From Clusia tigrina (taxonomy: Eukaryota; Arthropoda; Insecta; Diptera; Clusiidae): a stretch of 64,000 nt of DNA. The number at the start of each line of letters is the position of its first letter. The stretch's first letter is position 1. Location: positions 428,202,240 through 428,266,239 of the forward strand of contig OV050030.1 of NCBI GenBank assembly GCA_920105625.2, given 5' to 3'. Shown in pieces: positions 1 through 10,715 of the stretch. The notes under the pieces are model-generated. The model saw only the letters and a program-made list of their open reading frames with translations, did no database searches and was not told the origin of the DNA. Made by a program: the position numbers and the translations under genes.

Positions 1-1205
1 ATGTCGAATTTGTCCGCCGAACAAATTTTCTTTGGAGTGTTTCCGATGCTTCAACTCATATTCGAACCCTTCAATGTACCAATCACACTTCTTTCCCTCA
101 GCTGTGGTGGTGTGCTTCCTCCTCTGAGTCCTCTTTAAAGTTTGAGGGATGTGTCGGTAATGATTGGAGCTGCCTTAAATTCAACCAATCAATCTGTGCG
201 CCACGTTCATAGTCACGCAAGTCTCTTTCTCAACCACATCAGTGCCGCCACGCTCAAAGCACTTCCCTTGTTTATTTGGGAACCATCCCCCCCCTACCAG
301 CATTGACGATGCAATTACCCCCATCCCCACCAGCCGCCTTCACAGGTATTTATGACACTTACGCGATAATAAATAAAACAAACAAAAATAAACGCGAAAA
401 GCGCACATCAAACGGCAACAAATTCCAAACAACTATTAAAATTAATTAATAACACGCTCTGTGAACCTGAGCAGCTGCCGCGCGCCGCTTGCCAGGACAT
501 TTATAGTTGCGGCGGGAAGCGGGAGTGGTGCGCTGCTTTATTTGCCTTCCGCTTTATTAAAATTAGTGACAGCACAAAATAAAACACACTCGCACGCCCT
601 CACCTGACTTCTGTCTCGGTGTCGTGCAAACCAAACCCCTACGATCGCCTGCGTCCCCGCTCCTTGCTGAGCTGTTTGTATTTGCTTTTAATTAAATTTC
701 CGTAACTTTGTCTCAATTTGTTTGCATTTACATACGAGCTCGTTTTATCGCACGGCGCAACTGTGGCTGCCTGACTGACAGGCGGGCGCACGGTCGATGC
801 ACGATGCCAGGCCGCCTCAACCTGAACCCTTGCCTGCATCGCGTGACTGCGCTGGCGCTCTGCCGCTCCGGTTCTGCTTTCCGCAGAACTGTTTGTTAGT
901 GCTTCACTCCAACCTGCCTATTGATTTAATTACCGAACGCACGTCGGCAGGTGTTACAAGCTCGACGGGCAGGGGGCCAACTACGGTTGTTTTGGCTTGT
1001 GACGTCATGTGTCCCGGGCATTTCGGTTGATATCGTAATTGCATATCCATTTATGAATAACAAGTTGCCGTGCTTACGCTACAAATTAAATTTAATGAGC
1101 CACTGGGGCGGATGGTTCCGGCTCGGCAGCATGGAAGCATGAGAGTGAAAGGGGCAGTGAAAGCGTTGTCAAACAAAGCACCCAAATCATGAACATTCTC
1201 TCAAT
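1..1205. other. Unique-looking intergenic DNA, no gene seen
   Basis: No reading frame here resembles a known family. Short frames exist on both strands but are non-repetitive chance frames without splice context. The stretch near 435-455 is AT-rich with several ATTA/TAAT words, of the kind bound by homeodomain proteins. The texture resembles fly intergenic DNA. Confidence 0.5.
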
Positions 1206-1660
1206 TCATTCACCTAAAAAGTCACAGCTGATTTAACGATGTAATCAGATTGGAATCACAGACATGATAAAGCGACTTCAATACTTTCTCATGGCAAAGT
1301 CGTTGACCACATTTATAATTAGTTCAGGATACTCGTATCTGTTGTTAATAGTACAGAGATCGAATTGATCGCCTTCCGAAAGGACATCACCATATAAAGA
1401 AATTCCAATCTGTGGGTACGTAAACACTTCCAAGTATGTATTGTCAGTAAAACAGTGACTCCATGCTGATGCCGGCGCTCTTCGGAAGTGCGAAGGCTTT
1501 GCTGAATTTGGACCTTGATAGCTTTTTAATACGTTTCGCAACAACATCACGAAAGTCCTTCAATTTCGCCTTGTAGTGTCAATATCAGCTGTCAACACCG
1601 AAGATCCTGGTGGTCAGGATCAGTTACCGAATTTAAAAAGTAATCGAATTTAAGAAGAGT
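1206..1660. other. Unassigned block, possible old repeat
   Basis: The composition changes here relative to the preceding block. An open frame on the minus strand (1278-1550, 90 codons) has no motif I recognise and no visible splice or start context. It may be part of a decayed element, but nothing proves that. Confidence 0.3.
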
Positions 1661-1679
1661 TACATGACAAGATATTAGA

Positions 1680-1802
1680 TACTCAATCTGGAGGGGGAAG
1701 CGTAGCCATGCCTCGCATCCTCCGCTCACAACGGACCCAACTGGTGGTCTAAGTGGCATCACTGGTTATTGGTGATGCGACTGCCCTACCTACCTACCTA
1801 CC
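1680..1802 (+). mobile_element. Severely 5'-truncated non-LTR retrotransposon end with 19-bp target-site duplication
   Basis: The 19-mer TACATGACAAGATATTAGA occurs at 1661-1679 and again at 1803-1821, directly flanking a 123-bp insert that ends in a CTAC tetranucleotide tail. Flanking direct repeats of this length plus a short-repeat tail are the signature of target-primed reverse transcription. The insert matches the reverse complement of 44072-44193, where the same sequence lies just downstream of a recognisable non-LTR C-terminal coding region. This copy is therefore the last part of the same family, beginning within its final codons. The intact duplication suggests a fairly recent insertion. 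Confidence 0.85.
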
Positions 1803-1821
1803 TACATGACAAGATATTAGA

Positions 1822-2460
1822 CCACGAGTTCCAGTGATACACCGCAGGGCTAGTAAGGACGTCGTTAGTTAAGTTTGACTTGTGCTTTCTTGTGATGTGT
1901 TCTGTTTCCACCACTAAAAGAATGTCATGACTACACCAGCCTGTAAAATCTCGGCTTAAAACAGGTTTTTCGGTCTACTCAACACTGGTGAAAAACATAT
2001 TTCATCACTCATGACTAAAAATGAATGAAAGACATTAAAAAAATACATGTGGAGCATTCGAGGATCCCTGCTGTGGCTGTCCCGTTGTTATCAAAGCCAT
2101 ATCATCAATGATCCTGTCTATTTGCTGCATACATGAGTAAATAACTTTGCTGTCCCTTTAATCGAATGGACTTCATAAAAGAAGATTGCATGGAAGGAAC
2201 TTATCACCATGAGCATCATATAAATAGCGGAAAGTAGCCAAGAAAATCTTTGTGTGATCCGATGAAGTAGTTCAATTGTAAACTGACCAGCACCACGATA
2301 TAGATGGGTAAAGGGCATTGATAGAGTAGTGTGAACCGAACCAATAGAAAAGTGTGAACGAGAACCAGATTTGTCGCTTTCGTGTGGACTTGCTGGTATT
2401 CGCATTCTGATCGTATTTGTCTAATGATCGTTGCTCTATGGGGTCACAACGCCGTACATT
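1822..2460. other. Unassigned intergenic block
   Basis: No gene or repeat with recognisable structure was seen. Minus-strand frames around 2118-2496 show no known motif. Confidence 0.4.
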
Positions 2461-2580
2461 GCACCACTGAATAGTTGCACCACTGAATAGTTGCACCCCT
2501 GAATAGTTGCACCCCTGAATAGTTGCACCCCTGAATAGTTACACCCCTGAATAGTTGCACCCCTGAATAGTTACACCCTT
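2461..2580. repeat. 16-bp minisatellite, seven units
   Basis: The unit GCACCCCTGAATAGTT (with A or C at the fifth C, and an initial A in one copy) repeats head to tail in exact 16-bp register from 2461 to 2572. A partial unit follows and then decays into ACACCCTTACTATTAG. The first two units share the ACC-ACT variant and the later ones the ACC-CCT variant, so the array has grown by local duplication. Confidence 0.95.
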
Positions 2581-3055
2581 ACTATTAGTTTTATTGTTGC
2601 AGCACTTTCTCTGTGCGAGTAATGGAAATATTGTTGACTGTCTGAGTTCATTTTCGTTGTTCCAGTGTGACTCTGTTTTTAGCTTATTCCATGTTGAGGC
2701 GGATTCTTTTATAACATGTTCAATCAACCGTACAGTATAGTTTGGATCCTCAGATCATGGTTTTGTTTTGTATAAAGTTCCTCATTTCATTCCTGATATC
2801 CCTTGTCTTCCGGCTTTACAAAAAGTGTCACCTCATTATTCTAGCTGGGCCGCCAGTGTTCTGAAACAGACAAACCGATGAGTAACGAACAAAGATCTAC
2901 CAAGTGTGCGTCTGTTTTCCATGTTATGGGCGGCACACAACGACGTATGTTTTCTCCATGTTAGGAGCGGTCGAATTTTCTGAGTATTTTTGTGCTTGGG
3001 GTGGTAGACTGTAAAGAAACTCCACAGGGAGGGGGTGTTTTTGTTCATCACTGAG
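2581..3055. other. Unassigned block upstream of an orphan ORF
   Basis: Nothing recognisable as a host gene is present. From about 2836 the sequence runs into the ORF at 3056 and probably belongs to the same decayed element. Confidence 0.3.
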
Positions 3056-3577
3056 ATGTCTGAAATCAAAGAGGAAGAATTTACGGTGCAGGGGGTCGGA
3101 TCCTCAGTCCCGGCGGTAGGTGGTTGGCGAGGAGGCCACCTGGCGACGATATCAAGCAACTCCTCAGGCATCGCCGTGGTACCCCAGGCCGCGATGTCTG
3201 CTAGTGCTACTGGGAGGGTCTTCAAGCCAGCTTTGGGCAAGCAAGAGGCCTGTGAGGTGGAGGCTGAGGGGGATCGCATAGGATCTCAGCTGCTGGGCTT
3301 GCGCATAGACCACGCAACCGATGACGACTCGTTGTCACAATTTCTCAGTCCTTCTCAGCTCTCCGCTCCACATGCTTATGAGCCGGGGAAGGAGACGAGG
3401 AAGGTGGTCAGCCTAACAAAAGAGCAAAAGGCCAGGAATGGCTATAAGCGCTCGGCTTACTACCTTCGGAAAATGAAGGAGAAAGATCCTTCTTCCTTTA
3501 CAAAAAGGGAGAAGGATCTCATTAAGAAGCATGAAAAGGTCGTAGCAAGGTTTGAGAAAAATAACGCTGCGGCCTAA
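3056..3577 (+). CDS. Orphan intact ORF, possible ORF1 remnant of a non-LTR element
   Basis: This is an uninterrupted frame of 173 codons from the first ATG, which begins MSEIKEEEF, to TAA. The N-terminal two thirds is Ser/Gly/Ala-rich and probably disordered. The last 55 residues are strongly basic and helical-looking (EQKARNGYKRSAYYLRKM, then a KREKDLIKKHEK stretch). Small basic N-terminal proteins of this kind occur as the first ORF of retrotransposons, and the flanks are decayed retroelements, so I infer a mobile-element origin. No zinc knuckle or RRM is visible. The stop overlaps a short CCTAACCTAACC run at 3573-3584, beyond which lies an antisense non-LTR fragment, so the junction is probably a breakpoint. 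A host gene cannot be excluded. Confidence 0.35.
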   Translation: MSEIKEEEFTVQGVGSSVPAVGGWRGGHLATISSNSSGIAVVPQAAMSASATGRVFKPALGKQEACEVEAEGDRIGSQLLGLRIDHATDDDSLSQFLSPSQLSAPHAYEPGKETRKVVSLTKEQKARNGYKRSAYYLRKMKEKDPSSFTKREKDLIKKHEKVVARFEKNNAAA

Positions 3578-3645
3578 CCTAACCTATCTCTGGCGTTCTC
3601 TTGCGAGAATGTTCGGGAATGAATGTTTTAGCCACCCCAAAAACT

Positions 3646-4690
3646 TTAGTTTCCGTTTAATATTGGTGCGTTCTCCCTCAAGCAATTGCTTGATTTTAAG
3701 TTTGGTTGAACTCCAAGGCAGCAGAATGGTTCCGGTCCAGTAAAACTACTAGCAGTGCTTTTCCTAGCGAGCTCATCTGCCTCTTCGTTCCCTATGCGTC
3801 CACTGTGGCCCGGCACCCATATAAGATGAACTCTGTGTCTAATCATGATTTAGTTTCGAAGGCGTTAATGGCTAGTAACGCCGCCTTGTTATCGGAGTGA
3901 ATATGGATGTGGCTCTTATGGGTCGCTGTGTTTAGTTCCTGTCAGGGAACATACCTGTTAAAGGCATGTACATAAATATCTAGTATGTTATACACTACAT
4001 GTATATAGACGTATACCAATTGTCACTATATGCTTATTACTCAATAAAGTCAGTCTTTAAATCGCACTGAGCGCATCTTTATATATCTCAGCTCTAGAGT
4101 ATTCTCGTTACAGTTCCTCTCCTAAACATGAATCTCGGCATGAAAAACCGAGCTTTCTTGGACCATACTGCTAAATAGACGCCTTTTAGGTTGTTCCCAA
4201 GGACCCCAGCTCGAACTCCTTCTTCCGTTTTTGAGCCATCTGTGTACCAGACATGAGACTTTTATACGGGCTTTGGTCTGCTCTGTTCCCAATTTACCCT
4301 ATTTGGGAATGTAACCTTGAATTTTTTGGAAGTTAAATTTTGTCTGACAGAAGACGCTTAGGATGAAGTTACTCTTAATAAGTAGGGACTCATCTTTGCA
4401 CAGAGTTTGCATGATCCATAACTCTTCTTTTTCGTCCTCTAAGAGGACTACAAATTGCAGTGCTTCTTTATTGTGAACAACTGAATTGGACGTAGATTTA
4501 ACAGAACCTCAAAGGCAGCGGTTGGAGTTGACCTCATGGCTCCTAAGCTAGTCGTTGTACTCGGGTGATCTCTGCTTGTGCTGTAGTTTTACTCAGCTTG
4601 CCGCACCACACAAGTGCAGCATATGCAAGTATTGGTCCTGTAATTGCTGCGTATAATCACAGTGACACTCTTGGATTTAGTCCTCAAAAC
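3646..4690 (-). pseudogene. Decayed RT C-terminus and RNase H of a non-LTR retrotransposon
   Basis: Read on the minus strand, the order is that of a non-LTR pol. It starts with an RT-distal segment near 4675-4610 (ITGPILAYAALVWCGK), followed by a GAMRSTPTAA-type linker near 4520. An RNase H start with WYTDGSKTEEG lies near 4245-4215, the HSDNKAALLA third acidic motif near 3895, and the WVPGHSG...GNEEADELAR end at about 3825-3770. Frame changes and stops separate these pieces, so it is not functional. It is interrupted by a solo LTR at 3940-4112. RNase H-containing non-LTR elements of flies belong to lineages such as I, LOA and R1; I cannot say which. No 3' tail or target-site duplication was found. 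Confidence 0.8.
3940..4112 (+). mobile_element. Solo LTR (173 bp) nested in the non-LTR relic
   Basis: The insert begins TGTCAGGG and ends CGTTACA, giving the canonical TG...CA ends. It is flanked by a 5-bp direct repeat GTTCC at 3935-3939 and 4113-4117. A TATATA run near 4000 followed by AATAAA at 4043-4048 fits promoter and poly(A) signal in the plus orientation. It splits the RNase H region of the surrounding element. A 5-bp duplication is typical of Copia and BEL/Pao elements and is also seen in some Gypsy elements, so the superfamily is open. The internal region was presumably lost by LTR-LTR recombination. Confidence 0.75.
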
Positions 4691-4999
4691 TACCTTTAGA
4701 AAAACCTCTTTTGAGAAGACTTTTTCACCGTTTCACATCACGATATATTCGATATTGGCTGAGAGAATTCGCTCCCAGCATATTTCCTTTGTTGTTTATG
4801 TCTCTGTTTGCTTCACTACTCAACCTAAAAGCCAATTATCTGCTTGCCGAAGAACTTCTCTTTATGCATATATCAGAAAAGTATAATTTCCCACAGAATC
4901 CTGATTCGAAGGATTATGGGAAAATATTCTTAACCCGTTTTGCATGCGCTCGGAATTGGCCATTCTCAAAATTGACACGACTACACACTCACTCACATC

Positions 5000-5035
<36 letters not shown>

Positions 5036-6530
5036 CACTTAAGCCACAACTCAATTTGAGCTTCCTTCTCACTCGGGCAATTATTTCGCTTGATTTAATG
5101 AACTCAATGGTCCTTTTAACCGAAATAAGTGGCAGCTAATCGCTGGCTCCGCACTCGAATTACTTTCGCCACAAAATACACCATTAGCAGCATGCTGTCT
5201 CGCTCGCACCCGCACCGACAGACCCTCCTCACTCACTTGCGCTGACAACCGTCGCCATTTCCGCTCGCAAGACGAAAGCGCGCGGCGCAAAAGAAAAAAT
5301 CGCACAAAAGAAAATCAAACGAAATTGACAATTGAATTGTCATCGACGGTTGCTGCTGGTGTTGCTGGTGGTGGTGGTGCTGCTACTGCTGCTGTTGTTG
5401 TTGTCCCCACCCCTCCCAACCGCTGCTAAAAGCGGAAGCCGGAAACGCGCTGAAAATTGCTAAGTTTGAGCAGCGCTCAACGAGTTTCGTTTCCATTCGT
5501 TTCTGTTAATGTGGAAAATTAATTTCATTTTATTTGGTTTGCGTCAGCGCCGGGAGGCTGAGTGGGCCTGAGTGGGGCTGCGGTGGAGCGGGGTTGACGC
5601 TGAGTTCAAAAGTTGTTGATGGGAACTTGAGGCTCCCACTGCTCCACCGTTTCTCGTTTCTCTCTGTGCCGATTACAATAAATGCGAATTTCCTTCGTAA
5701 CAGTTGAAGTGAGTGTTAAGCACATCCTTGCCGCCCTCTGCCTCTATTCCAGAGCCCTTGTGCTATTCTTAGCGTGCTTCATTCAATTTTTTGTCACTTG
5801 CACAGTGGCAAATTAATGCAAATTCGAATAAGTGGAGAGACTGCAGGATAATCATCATTAATTCTAACTCAAAATAGTTGATTGGGTATCATGGGGAAGT
5901 GGGAGATTACGGTGGCAACTTCGATGGAAATCACTTCTAATGTGATCTGACTAGATTCCTTCTCTCAACTTAGGAGACTCCCACTAGTTGGAAATGCTGT
6001 CGAATCCGGTTGGTTCGAATCGGACTTAATGGCTCCTCATAATGCTTGGTCCCAGAACATTGATCAATGTAGGACTGTTCAATTTGCATGGTGTAACTTT
6101 GGGTGACACCTCTATACAGTAAACCTTTGTCCTGATTCTTTGTTCTAGTATAATCCTAGATGTAATATTTCAGTATCCAAATATCCAATCATTCTGTTCG
6201 AGAAGGTTCAAAGACTATGAAGAACTACGAATAACTGTGGAACATTTCTTTATGTTAGGAGCCACTCTCGCAGATGGGTCCTTTTCTATTTCAGTGCTTC
6301 TCCGATGGTGTGGCAGACTCACAGAAACTCTTCAGCGACGCAAAGAAACATTGAAAGACTGAAAAGTTTGGGGAAGGAAGAATATCTCACACAGCAGTTT
6401 ATGTTCATCTTCAATACTAATATCATGGCACTTCGTTTCCCGATCTTGGCATCTGAACCATTTTTCAGTGCTGATACTCGTCCTTCAGATGTGGATAGGG
6501 TTGTTGAGTGAGTCATCTTGTGTCTCGATA
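4691..6530. other. Transition from relic block to unique intergenic DNA
   Basis: The (CA)n at 5001 sits within unique fly-like DNA (about 4980-5860), which has a (TGG/TGC/TTG) trinucleotide-rich patch at 5350-5405. From about 5870 to 6530 the texture resembles the decayed blocks, but no element motif was identified. No gene was seen. Confidence 0.4.
5001..5033. repeat. (CA)n microsatellite
   Basis: An uninterrupted CA dinucleotide run of about 16 units, preceded by an imperfect CACTCACTCACAT stretch. Confidence 0.95.
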
Positions 6531-8576
6531 TAAATTCTAGACTTCAGGCCAAACATCTGCCTCTTAAAGTCTGTCTCACCCTCGCCTGGTATATTACCGC
6601 CGCACTGCTGGAGGGATTAGGAACGTCGTTGTGGAAAACTTTTCCATCTAGAGTTCTCAGTAGAGCCCCCACCATTCTCTACGACAGTTCGCTTATAGAA
6701 ATCGCACCAAAGGCGCCCCCACCACAAAAACTTCTTTGGGTTTATGACGGAGCTTCCTCTGCTCGCACTCGTCCCAATTACAGCGTCTATTTCGGTAGCT
6801 GTGAACCCCCTTCTATTTTGGGCACTTGTGCTCACATCCTTAACACCCTCCCACATGGGGAAATAGAGCATTATTCCGTGCTTGGCAGAACTTGGCACCC
6901 ATTGTCGCGGCACCGTTACCAGTGCCAATTGATACGCCCGCACAATGGCAGGACGCGCTGATGCGTGCCGAATGAACTGCTCAATTATGGCCAATTTGGA
7001 CGGGACCTTTTCTGTGCGCAACACCTTGGCGCAAATTCGAAAATAATTTTCAGTTAATTTACCGCTGCAGGAAGCGATTTTCGAGCGCGAGTGCTCGGCA
7101 TTAGAATTTAACAATTTGCACACGAACTTCGCGAACTGCGAACTGGTTGTGCGCCATGACAACTGCCGAGTGGCGGGGAGATTGTTGCCGGTGTCGCCAG
7201 CGTTTCCATGCTGCAGCTTAAAACGTAAATTGTCGTACTTCAAAGCACGCAATGTGTGCGCTCGTCCTTTGTTATGCGCTGCCCTCCGTTGCCTCGAAAT
7301 ACCTTCTCTCCGAGCTGCCGGCCGTTCCCGCCACTTTCGTCTGAGTGGCGTTGAGTGCTGCAAATTCGTTTGCATTTCAATGATTTTGATCTTCTTTAAT
7401 TTTGTTTTCATTGTCGGGAGCAAAATGGGCCTTTAAGTCAAAATCTGTTTGGCATTTACGCGTCCTTGCCAGGCAACAAATGTGCTGCTTTTCGCTCAGC
7501 TCAAGGACCTCATCAGTCGCTATTGAAAGCGGCGCAGCATTGCGTAATTGTGCAGATTCGTTGTTTGGCGGCAGCACAACGGTTGACAATGGGCCGGGGA
7601 TGCGCAGAAGGACATCTCGCCGCATGCACTTTCGATGCCTTTATCGGAGGCAAATTGTCCAGCATGGAATTAAATCTAGCAGAAAAGAGCATTTCGCCAA
7701 TTCAATTCAATTTCTCAGGAGATCCCTATCGGACGATCGACATCTGAGTAGGTCAGTCGGTGTGCGGCTCCCTCAGCGATGCATTCAATTGCAACAAGTC
7801 CAGCCTACTGCCAGGTACCAGAGCAGCCAAATCGCTACGGCAGGATTTGCTGCGCTGGAAGCGTTCATGTTACTTTCAGCCATGCTAGCGCGCCTGTTAT
7901 TCATCTCCGGCTTCTATTGGCCTCCTCCCTTTTCTTATGCTGATTTGCTGCCGTTGATCGTTCGCAGATTCGACGGTGTCCTTTGATTTTGTCTTCAAGC
8001 AAAAGTATCGCCTTACCTAACGGCAGCGCCCAGCTCCGTTCCCTGCCAGTTGCCACAACTTAAGGGAAATTCTATTACTCGCATATTGTTGTACTGCGAG
8101 CGTTGTTGTTGTTGTCGTGTTTACTTTAAAATTGTAGCAATTTAGTTTGTGGTATGTCGGCAATTTGCGCCATTGTACGCGGAGGTACACCCCGAGGCAG
8201 GCTGCTTGCGAGTGGATCGTTTGTCAACTCATAATTTTAATGTGGCTTTGTCATTTGATATTTCTGTTATTTTCCCTTCCTCCTGAACTGTTGTTGCATT
8301 GTGCCGCGTCGTGTTGTTGCTGGTGTAGCAATTGAGCTATTTGAAGCGTTTCCACCTTTTAAATTACAGCAATCAGTGCGCGCATGCGCTTTTGTTAGGA
8401 ACCGCTTTGGTAGGCGGTAATGATGTGAGCCCTTCGATATGGTTGGGAAGTAAACACGGTGGAGCTCATTTCCGTGAGTCTAATATTGAGAAAATGGTGC
8501 CAGCACAATCCAGGCAGCTAGTAAAGGGTGGGAATGTTGTTGCATTCACAAAATCGGAGGAAACATTGGGATAATG
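6531..8576. other. Intergenic DNA with one long unexplained open frame
   Basis: The minus strand is open for 268 codons from 6617 to 7423, the longest non-repetitive frame in the window. The composition is Arg/Ser-rich without a domain, signal peptide or homology I recognise, and the plus strand is also open for 147 codons across 6518-6961. I regard it as probably fortuitous. The remainder up to 8576 is unique non-coding DNA with short TTG runs near 8105. Confidence 0.35.
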
Positions 8577-9535
8577 GGACGCACGGAAAGTGCAACATAC
8601 AAAGCCACATGAAGAAAGTCGCTGAGGGAAAGCGGAAACTGAGAAAGTGAAAAGGACTGAAGTAACCTGAGAGTGGGAAATTAACGCAATTATAGGTGGA
8701 CTGGATATGAGTAGAGAGCGATCTAAGAGTGGGATCTAAATTGCAGATCGCTTTGACACAAAGATAACTGAAGAGAGGTATCGGAGATTTTTCATATCAG
8801 TTGAGGCAGCACTCTCAAGATAAACGAACTGATTGCGGCATAATCTGATCTGACAGAGTCCAATCTGATAATACAAATACTATTTCCAATACATGTGTTT
8901 CGAAGTACTGCCCAGGTTCTTGTAATCCTATGAACTTCAATATTCTTTAGAACTAAACCAGGAAGTAGTTTCAGTCTCAGACTAAAGAAGACACCCCGCT
9001 AACTCGCATTCTGTATCCACTCGTATCTCTCGCATCTTCTGGACTTTCTTATACATCTTACCATTAATTTTTGGAAACGAGAAGAAATTATACCCGTTGT
9101 TCCAACAAGTCAACATCCTACCCACTTAAAACTCCAAATAATCTTCGCAGCAACATGTGACTTTGGATTTTGACAACCTCCTCTGTTCTTCGCCAAGATA
9201 GCGGAAATGGCTTCGTCTACGAAATGTTACATCTCGCATTTTGTACGTGAGTTGATCTTCTAAACTGTAGTCTAGTCACCTGACTAAATCAACCATAATC
9301 CTCTGAAGAAAGAAATATTCAAGATGACGCTGCAGCTCAAATGTGTTTGGAAGTTTCCAAATGGTTCATAAGAGTAGATCCATGATTCAACAGTCTTCCT
9401 CGTCATCCATGGACATCTCCCAAAAAAGTTTTAATGAGCTCCTCCTTAGTGGGGGAAAGTATCGAAACATGCTAGAATGGTCTACAAAACAGAGACGTAC
9501 TAAATTGGAGTTTTGCGGAGTAGTTTAGTTGCGAA
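8577..9535. other. Unassigned block left of a retrotransposon insertion
   Basis: No gene was seen. The sequence is probably older repeat-derived DNA, and it is the target into which the element at 9549-10702 inserted. Confidence 0.3.
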
Positions 9536-9548
9536 TTGAGTGGTGTAG

Positions 9549-10702
9549 ATAGATAGATATGTGGAATTAACCAGAGCACTCGGTGACAGGGACCATTGTA
9601 CTATATACTGGATAGATGCGGCAGAAAGAGTACAGAGATAGGAAAGGTTTCAGGAGGGGAAAGGGAAGAAGAATATGGTCACTCTTCCTTGAACTTCCTA
9701 ATTTCAGGAATGAGCCTAAGACTATCGGGAAGAGTATGAATATTATTCATACTCAATTCATCACCACCCAACAGCCTCAATCTTAATCTTATTCTTGCGA
9801 ACGCTGGACAACTACAGAGGAAGTGCTCAGGAGTGTCGTCCCTCTCAAAAGAAGATTGGCAAGTCGGATCGTTATTGATACCCAATGTGGTGATATGTTG
9901 ACCACATCTGTTGTGCCCCGTCATTCCACCTAACGGTAGTCTCAGGTTCTTTCTGCTGAGTTTTAGAAGAAAGGTCGCTAATTTGCTGTCTCGTTGTTTC
10001 ACGAAGCACTCACCAGTTCTGCATGAGCTCAGCTCGGACCACCTCCATTTGTGGGCAGAGTCCACGAAGTCCTTATTCCAGCGCATGATCATTGCAGAAC
10101 TGATACCAAAGAAGGGCTCCGGACCCGATGGTGAAATTTCAGAGCCTTCGTTGGCCAACTTGTCAGCCATCTCATTCCCCGCAATACCACAATACCCCGG
10201 AACCCAGATAAGACATAACCTATTGTGGTTTTGCAGCACTGTTCAGTTTTGCCTTACTATCACTGCAGATTCCTGTGCACTTCCTTTGCCATTTCCTCTC
10301 AATTACCCAGCACACCACGCTCAGGATAGCGAAGACCTCCGCTAAGAAGAATGTCATCTTTTCTGTGGCAAAGAAGTACGTAGTTTCATCATCTAAGTAC
10401 CAACCTGATCCGCTACCGTCTAAAGTTTTGGATCCATCAGTGTAGAAGCCATGTTGTAGACCCCAAAGCAAAATCTCTGGACTTAACCATTGATCTCGCT
10501 CCGGGAACTTTACTTCATATCTCAGTCCGCAGCTAACAGAGGGCACTCGATTGTCCAAGTGGCACCGAGAAAAGTATACACTGTTCCAACGTCCGGTGGT
10601 GTATTCTACTTCGTCTTGCCAGACCCCATTTAATCTGAGTCTTCACCCCGCTTTCATTGCCTCCGTACGGATCTGAACATTCAGGAGGAGCAAATTCAGT
10701 AC
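9549..10702 (-). mobile_element. 5'-truncated RNase H-bearing non-LTR retrotransposon with 13-bp target-site duplication
   Basis: TTGAGTGGTGTAG occurs at 9536-9548 and at 10703-10715, exactly bounding the insert. On the minus strand the element ends in a short TATC-type tetranucleotide tail (plus-strand 9549-9560), as expected for non-LTR integration. It carries only the RNase H end of pol plus a 3' UTR of about 120 bp, so it was truncated at its 5' end on insertion. The clear duplication and continuous coding segments make it younger than the relic at 3.6-4.7 kb. Confidence 0.88.
9679..10702 (-). pseudogene. RNase H and C-terminal domain of the 9.5-10.7 kb non-LTR element
   Basis: All four acidic positions of RNase HI can be read in order on the minus strand: Asp in FYTDGSK, Glu in FLAEVFAIL, Asp in ICSDSKAKL and Asp in GNEMADKLA. 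A typical C-terminal segment follows, with a TGHN motif and a Cys/His cluster (TCQSS...DDTPEHFLCSCP). The coding is spread over three frames, with breaks near 10540 and 10225, so the enzyme cannot be made. RNase H normally degrades the RNA strand during element reverse transcription. Only the 3' part of the second ORF is present; endonuclease and RT are absent. Confidence 0.85.
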
Positions 10703-10715
10703 TTGAGTGGTGTAG

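Noticed and set aside
3573..3584. CCTAACCTAACC, like the insect telomere repeat TTAGG
   Set aside because: Only about two and a half units, at an element junction, and Diptera lack TTAGG telomeres. It is best treated as chance or part of an element.
6005..6030. GGTTCGAATC, resembling a tRNA T-loop
   Set aside because: The flanking bases do not form a T-stem and no acceptor, D-arm or anticodon arm can be folded around it.
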